Positions 58,374-64,000 of a stretch of DNA of 64,000 nt are shown one piece after another. The position numbers and the translations under genes were made by a program. The stretch covers positions 1 through 64,000 of the forward strand of contig JXTB01000063.1 in NCBI GenBank assembly GCA_002914805.1. Reading direction: 5' to 3'. Positions within the stretch are counted from its first letter, which is position 1; each line of letters opens with the position of its first letter. The notes under the pieces were generated by a model that had not been told where the DNA came from, searched no databases, and saw nothing but the letters and a program-made list of their open reading frames with translations. The DNA comes from Parasponia andersonii. Its lineage: Eukaryota; Streptophyta; Magnoliopsida; Rosales; Cannabaceae.

Positions 58374-60010
58374 ATAGTAATATATAAGTAAATAAATTAC
58401 TCTATAGATTCAGCTTCTTTAATCAATTAAAAGAAAATTTTAGATTCGGCATATTTAATTGAGTTTAAAGGAAAAGAAAAAAGAAAAATCCAATAGTATA
58501 ATCAAATCAATAATGTCTACCAAATAACGTGACCAATTGCTATGAACATCAAAATTGCTTTTAAAAAACTAGACTTTTGATACCTAAAAGTCTTTCTAAA
58601 TAGAAAAGTATCTTTGGACTTCTCAAAATCATCTTGTATATGATTGTCACCAAGCGATCAACTTTAACCTCTTTATGAAAATAAATATTGAAATTGCATA
58701 CCTATATTGTCCATGAGTGAACAAAATTAATTATTAAAAAAAAAGAATGATTATTTCAACAAACTTTGAGTTTTTCTAAACACCAGTAGGAAACACACAT
58801 AGAAAGAACGCCAAACTATACTATGTGATGACCAAAGACACATTTACAAATAGCTGTCTAACAATGGTGAAGACAACCAAAGACTGAGTCCTGTTTTAGG
58901 TTCCAGAAATTGTTAAAATAGTGCTTATAGCTAATTGAGTCTCTATATTTAAAACATTCTCCTTTAGTCTTTCTGCTATAGTTCATTTCAATTTGAGCCA
59001 TAAAAGCATGTGAAAAATGCACATTCTCCTTTCGTTTTATTCTTTCAACAAAATATCCCTTTTTGGAAATGTTCTGATTTGTGTTCTCCAATTTGTTGTT
59101 ACTTTAATCAAATAGTTACATTTATCTTCATTCTCATTTTTCAATTTCTTTAATTCATGTTCGAATTTCCTGACAATGTTAGCCTATGATTGCCGGTATG
59201 AGACGAATAAAATAGGTGCTCTTTCTATTAAGAGTCAAATGTATATACATAATTTGTAGCAAAAAGGAATAATATGGACACTTTTGTTACTCTAATGACC
59301 AAATTAATTAAATTTAAAGTTTAAGATCAAACTAACATTTTTCTTATAAGCAAGCGACCAATAAGTTTATTAATCTCTTGAATTCTAATTCACATTGTTT
59401 AACTGCCATTACTCATTTTTGTCTACATTAGTGAAGGCCATTTTCTTTCCCTCTATATGAATACTTTGAATTATAATACTCCCATTTTCTTCCCTCTATA
59501 TGAATCCTTTGAATTCTGATGCTCCTTGTTTTACTGCCATAACTATATTCAATGCATATCTCTCAATACTATTACCAATACAATATTTGCTACAAAAAGA
59601 TTACAAAATGCTAAAACAAAATTCTATTGTATGACATTACTTTTAGCCCTATGAGTAATGTCTATATTATCTCTATCAAATGATGAAGAAAGCTAAAGTT
59701 GTAGCAGATGAAACATTCAACCCATTTCACATAACATTAAATATTTGAAAGGAAAGGGGAGAGAAAAAAAAAAGGATAGAGGAAAGAAAAACATGGGCTT
59801 TTGAAAATGAGATTATGTGAATGGTTGTTCAGCCATTTAAGCAACTATTGTCGACGACATAAGGGATCTCACATTCTTCTTTCTTATGTTTATGCTTTGG
59901 ATGGCTATTTAGAATGATAAACCTGCTAGTTTTTTCATTAACTTGGAACTAGGTAAACTTTCATTATTTTCTTCTTTTAAGTTAGGCCAATTTTTAGTCT
60001 CCCAATGTCT
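58374..60010. other. AT-rich stretch without recognisable gene
   Basis: A ~44 bp near-tandem duplication (CATTTTCTTTCCCTCTATATG) starts at about 59440 and 59484. A 77-codon open frame at 58858-59091 shows no known domain. Confidence 0.5.
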
Positions 60011-60399
60011 TTTGGGCCCTGTTTGGCACTCAAGATCGGATTGGATTTTATAGACATGATTGGATTGGACTACATAGAATCTAATGTTGTATTTAGTAAA
60101 CTGTTGGATTTAATAACTAGAAAAATAATCCTATGTTCGATACAAGATTGGATTGGACTAATTTTTTTAAAAAAGCTTAAATATAAGTTAAAAATATTTT
60201 TCAAAAAATAAATATATACACTTTTCAAGAAAATTAAAATATGCAAAAGAAGAAGAAAAAAAGACTAAAATTTGAGAAAAATTAAACTCTTTATCTATAA
60301 CATATATAAGTGCATTTCCTCATATGACTTCTCTATTATTTTGTCAAAAGACTTTGCTAGTTTTTAGAATAGGATAATTCTTCCTTCACCCTATTATTA

Positions 60400-60928
60400 G
60401 CATTATCCTCTTCAAGATCAATAGCTTTAGACATGTCAATTAGAGTTTCAGTTACTTTTCTAGTTGCACAGTCAACTCTAAAGATATTAGTCAAACTCTC
60501 ATATATTGGAAATTGTTTACCTCTCTATCCATTGGCCTCTTTGTGGCTCTACAAGAAAAAGAAGAAAAATGGAAGAAAAAAAATGAAGTATGTATATGTA
60601 TTTGTTTAATCATGAATTTCAATTTATATAAAAAAAATATTAAATAACAAATCAAACTTGCACATATATATTCTACACTTTATCACTTCAACTTTGATAT
60701 ATGTCAATGTATCATTCCAATATGTTGTATAATATTCTATATTATTTTTTCCATATTTTTGATCTTTGACTCAATATGAGGGATTATTTTCAATCTAAAA
60801 TTTGGGTACTTGATATTTAGTTCTTTTTCAAATGAAGTATATGAGTTAAATATAAAGCTAATATTGTCATAATGATAACCACATAATATATATGATTCTA
60901 AAATACCCAATAATGCTTCTTTTTCCAC
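60400..60928 (-). pseudogene. Harbinger Myb/SANT-like ORF remnant
   Basis: The open 63 codons 60928-60737 contain FEKELNIKYPNFRLKIIPHIESKIKNMEKI, which follows the plant Myb/SANT-like pattern (N..LK..PHIESKIK.LK). After a gap, ESLTNIFRVDCATRKVTETL and DMSKAIDLEEDN appear at about 60505-60405, matching the downstream part of the same family. Frames change between the two. Confidence 0.7.
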
Positions 60929-61179
60929 TATTGTCTAAGTACATTGAGCCAATTTTTTTTATTATCATTAGTCTTCATACTTCCTCCAATTTTCATTCTT
61001 ATATAATGTATGAATGTGAAAGTAATGGTATAGGAATTTGTCTAATAACATTCATTATAGTCTCATAATATCATTAAAAAAAATCAGTATTCATTAGCAA
61101 TATTAATTATAATAAAAGAATTCTAATGCATACAACCTCTATTTGTTCTTCATTCGTCAAACATTTTTATTGCTAAAAA

Positions 61180-62450
61180 TATCTTTCCAAATGGTTCATG
61201 CATCTGATGATTCAATTATGCCAATAACATTTTGATCATCTAAAGTCTTATTTGGTGTGATTTCTTGTCTATCTAGTTTATTTCCCATTGGATCAGATGA
61301 TATTTCTTTTCTAATAAGATTATAAAGAAGACAACATGCTATTATTATTCTATATTGAGTTTTAATAGGATAAAACAAAGGACCTTTAATATAGCTCTTT
61401 AAATCTTAAGTAACCCAAAACAAAGTTCTATAATATTCCTAGTTGAAGCATGTTTCATGTTGAAAAATCTCTTTTTATTTGTAGGTAAATTTCTATTTTT
61501 CTATTCTAATAAATGATATTTTGTTCCTCTATGTGAGGTAAGTAATCCTTCATAATTTGTATAATTAGCATCCATAAGGTAATAATAATCCAACAAAAAT
61601 AATATATTATAAATTATTGATACTTATTATTAATATTTTTATAAATTAAAATGCTGACATTAAGAAAAACAAAATCTACCTATGGGAACTCCTAAATTGT
61701 TTGGTCGAGTTTTGAATCGTAAAGAACTCTAGAATCTATTATCTAACCCTCCCATCCTGGTAATGTAACTATGAAATTCATATTTCAGTCACAAACTTCT
61801 AATACATTAATAGTAACTTTATTCTTCCTATTATGATATCTTGGCTTATCAGTTTCACTGATATATACCTCAATATGTGTCCTATCTAAAGTCCCCAAAT
61901 AATTCTATGCAAAAGAAAACCAAATCAATATTTACTTATGTAATAGTTTGAAGATTCAAAAGATTGTTAAGCATAAGTTTTAAAGATTCTAAATCTAAAG
62001 ATATCTAATTAAAAAGTTATAAATATACCTTAAATTATTTCCATCTATTGTCATTGCAATTTTCAAAAACAAGATCTAGTATAACAAATAAGCTACCTTA
62101 CATTCGAAGAACTCCATTCAACACGTTAATAAAGTACCTACTAATATTCTTATCTGACTGCTTAAATCTATTTTGAATTGTTTGATTTTTATAAGATGAG
62201 TAAGTATATGTAAGAAAATACATACATGCTCCTAAATGATTACTGATTTATCCTCTTTCAATTTTCCATGAACTTGAAGTAACTCACACAATAGATTAAA
62301 AGTCCTTCTATCCCTTTAAAGTTGGTTCATATATTCTTTATCACTATTCCCTATAAAACTATCTAATATATTCAAATGAGTCTCATTACTCACAAATGTA
62401 TGATTTTTAAGTCTACATTATTCATAGTGTTTTTGAATCTTGACATGAGT
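61180..62450 (-). pseudogene. Harbinger transposase (DDE_Tnp_4-like) remnant
   Basis: From right to left: RRTFNLLCELLQVHGKLKED near 62320; FLHILTHLIK and FKIDLSSQI (about 62210-62150); NYLGTLDRTHIEVYISETDK with the first catalytic Asp region and KPRYHNRKNK at about 61915-61830; FIVTLPGWEG, a stop, then DSRVLYDS near 61770-61700 with the second acidic region; MDANYTNYEGLLTSHRGTKYH near 61575-61520; NMKHASTRNII near 61460; and an open C-terminus 61378-61196 with FYPIKTQYRIIIACCLLYNL. Several stops break the frame. Confidence 0.85.
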
Positions 62451-63737
62451 ATTGACTAACACTAAAATACCCATCATTATTCTTCTAAGACATATATTTC
62501 TTGTAAATACATATATATATATATATCAGAATATCCATTTCATCCATAATATAACAAAAATAAAATAAGTTATCAAAATAATTAGTATCATAACTAAAGA
62601 AAAATCACAATCTAAATTATATTATGCTATTCAACACAAAAAATCATAACCACTCTCATTAGATGACTATAATAAAAATTTACATAAATAATTACGATCA
62701 ATTGGATAAAGGATTACTTTTGTAAGCTGAATAATATGTATATAACCATTTCCAGTCCTCCTAATAAATATACCCACCAAATAATACTATTTTACAAATG
62801 TAAATTGACCCAATATTTTCTATGAAGAATTAAAGATTTCTAATTTTTTAAGGTATTGCTAAATTCTCAAAACAATAAATATGTAAATATATAATTAAAA
62901 ACTAACAAAAGACAAGAGAAAAACCTCATATTATATATTCTAATAAATCAAATAAATAAATATACATAGATATTATTCACCCACCATAACATATTAGAAT
63001 ATTAGAAAAAATCAGCATACATCATTGATAAGTAACTTTTGAGACAAATTCTAGCTACGAGTGCATGTAGATAATTTCAATTTTGAGATCAAAATTCGAA
63101 AAAGAACCCCTACCCCTCCCCTCCCTCCTCTTTCCTCCCTCTCCCCTTTCCCAAAAAAAAAAAGACCCAAATTAAAAGCAAAATAATCAATACATAAAAA
63201 AAATAGATTTCAGAACTCTAAGCAATAAAATAGAGTTCAACATATTATTTTGGGCTATACAAATTTTTTTTCCATAATTAATACTTCTAATTTATAAAGA
63301 AATCCCTAAAAATAGAGTGGAAAAGAATGCATCTAACTGGTTCAAATATAGACCGAGAAGTGTTGAATGATAGCATGACCAAGGAGGCAATATGCTGCAC
63401 ATTCTTGACGATGGCTGGTGGCATTACATCGACAATGGCGAACAATTCAAGTAGGATGGTTTGAGATAGCTAGTGCCAGACATGATAAGAAGGGGTGAGG
63501 GTTAGGATGAGACATTTGTTGTTACTATTAGAAGGTGATTTTGATTTTGGGATAAAAATTCCTGAGTTATCTAAGGATAAGTAATCTCACCAATTTGCTA
63601 GGACTTATTTATTCTACAATACAAAGGAATATTATTGGTCAAAAGATTATTTGTCAAGTCAAAATTTGTCCCTAAACATACGACTATGATTATTTATCTC
63701 AGTCCTAGTCCTAATCCCGCATGCCAAATGAGGCCTT

Positions 63738-64000
63738 GAAAGACTAAATCCTTCACTACAAGACAAGAAAAATAAAGGCCTATTGTATAAGTTATTTTAA
63801 CTGGTTAAGCTAACTGAAAAAACCTTTAAAATTTGTGAAAAGTACAATAGAGAGACAAAAAAAGCAAAAACAAACTAATTTAATAATAAGACAGGGTTTG
63901 TTTGAAAAAAAATAAGATAATAAGACAGGGTTAAAATATAGGCTAAAATTGTAATTATGCAAGCAAGTTAGGATGACTTTTCATTAATTTCATAACACTT
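63738..64000. other. Window end, no recognisable feature
   Basis: This is AT-rich sequence with a short near-repeat of AATAAGACAGGGTT at about 63885 and 63918. No gene was seen. Confidence 0.5.

Larger units (their letters stand above)
60012..63737 (-). mobile_element. PIF/Harbinger DNA transposon, decayed
   Basis: Imperfect inverted termini frame it. The left end is GGGCCCTGTTTGGCACTCAAG at about 60014; the right end read on the minus strand is AGGCCTCATTTGGCATGCGG at about 63735. Between them the minus strand carries a transposase remnant (about 62450-61180) and a Myb/SANT-like remnant (about 60928-60400), the two ORFs expected of this superfamily. The 3 bp target duplication was not resolved. 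Confidence 0.75.

Noticed and set aside
1-64000. tRNA, rRNA, CRISPR or bacterial operon
   Set aside because: Nothing matching these was seen. tRNA-like boxes occur only in SINEs, and all tandem repeats are of transposon or microsatellite type.

Overview
This window looks like nuclear DNA of a flowering plant, most likely a eudicot. It is AT-rich. Two intron-containing genes have clean GT-AG splice sites, and the rest is mostly nested and decayed plant transposable elements: Ty3/Gypsy Tat-like, Ty1/Copia SIRE-like and other Copia, CACTA, PIF/Harbinger, LINE and SINE. I saw no bacterial, organellar, tRNA, rRNA or CRISPR features. The species cannot be named from the sequence alone.

Layout. 1-1104: the 3' end and probable LTR of a GC-richer Gypsy element that continues off the left edge. 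2030-7588: a Gypsy element with two ~598 bp LTRs, a broken gag, no pol, and a spliced antisense gene in front of the 3' LTR. 8.1-10.3 kb: a decayed Gypsy gag-protease fragment on the minus strand. 10.7 kb: a LINE scrap. 12.5-14.6 kb: a SINE-like sequence, a solo LTR of the 2030-7588 family interrupted by a second SINE, and an older LTR of the same family. 16.6-17.7 kb: CACTA remnants. 19.2-25.8 kb: a SIRE-like Copia with an extra ORF after pol. 25.9-26.4 kb: the end of another Copia.

Genes. 27471-29434 (+): a three-exon DnaJ/HSP40-type gene (382 codons) with a degenerate J-domain (NPD instead of HPD), an Arg/Ser-rich linker and an intact type-II C-terminal domain. 30723-42042 (-): a twelve-exon gene (428 codons) for a chloroplast-type YgfZ/IBA57-like member of the GcvT family. 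Every splice phase agrees and the KGCYKGQE motif is present. Its intron 6 holds a complete Copia (33480-38546, TSD AAAAG), intron 9 holds a LINE fragment, and the exon 9 splice donor lies in a perfect 75 bp tandem duplication.

Right part. 42406-58373: a Gypsy Tat-like element on the minus strand, with pol, an antisense gene next to its 3' LTR, and a 6.6 kb SIRE-like Copia (50299-56874, TSD GAAAA) nested in gag. About 60.0-63.7 kb: a PIF/Harbinger transposon with remnants of both the transposase and the Myb-like ORF. All element ORFs carry stops or frameshifts.

I found no clear new biological system. The best leads are the spliced antisense genes at the same place in two Gypsy elements, the extra ORF shared by two Copia elements, the duplicated splice donor, and the RS-linker J-protein.
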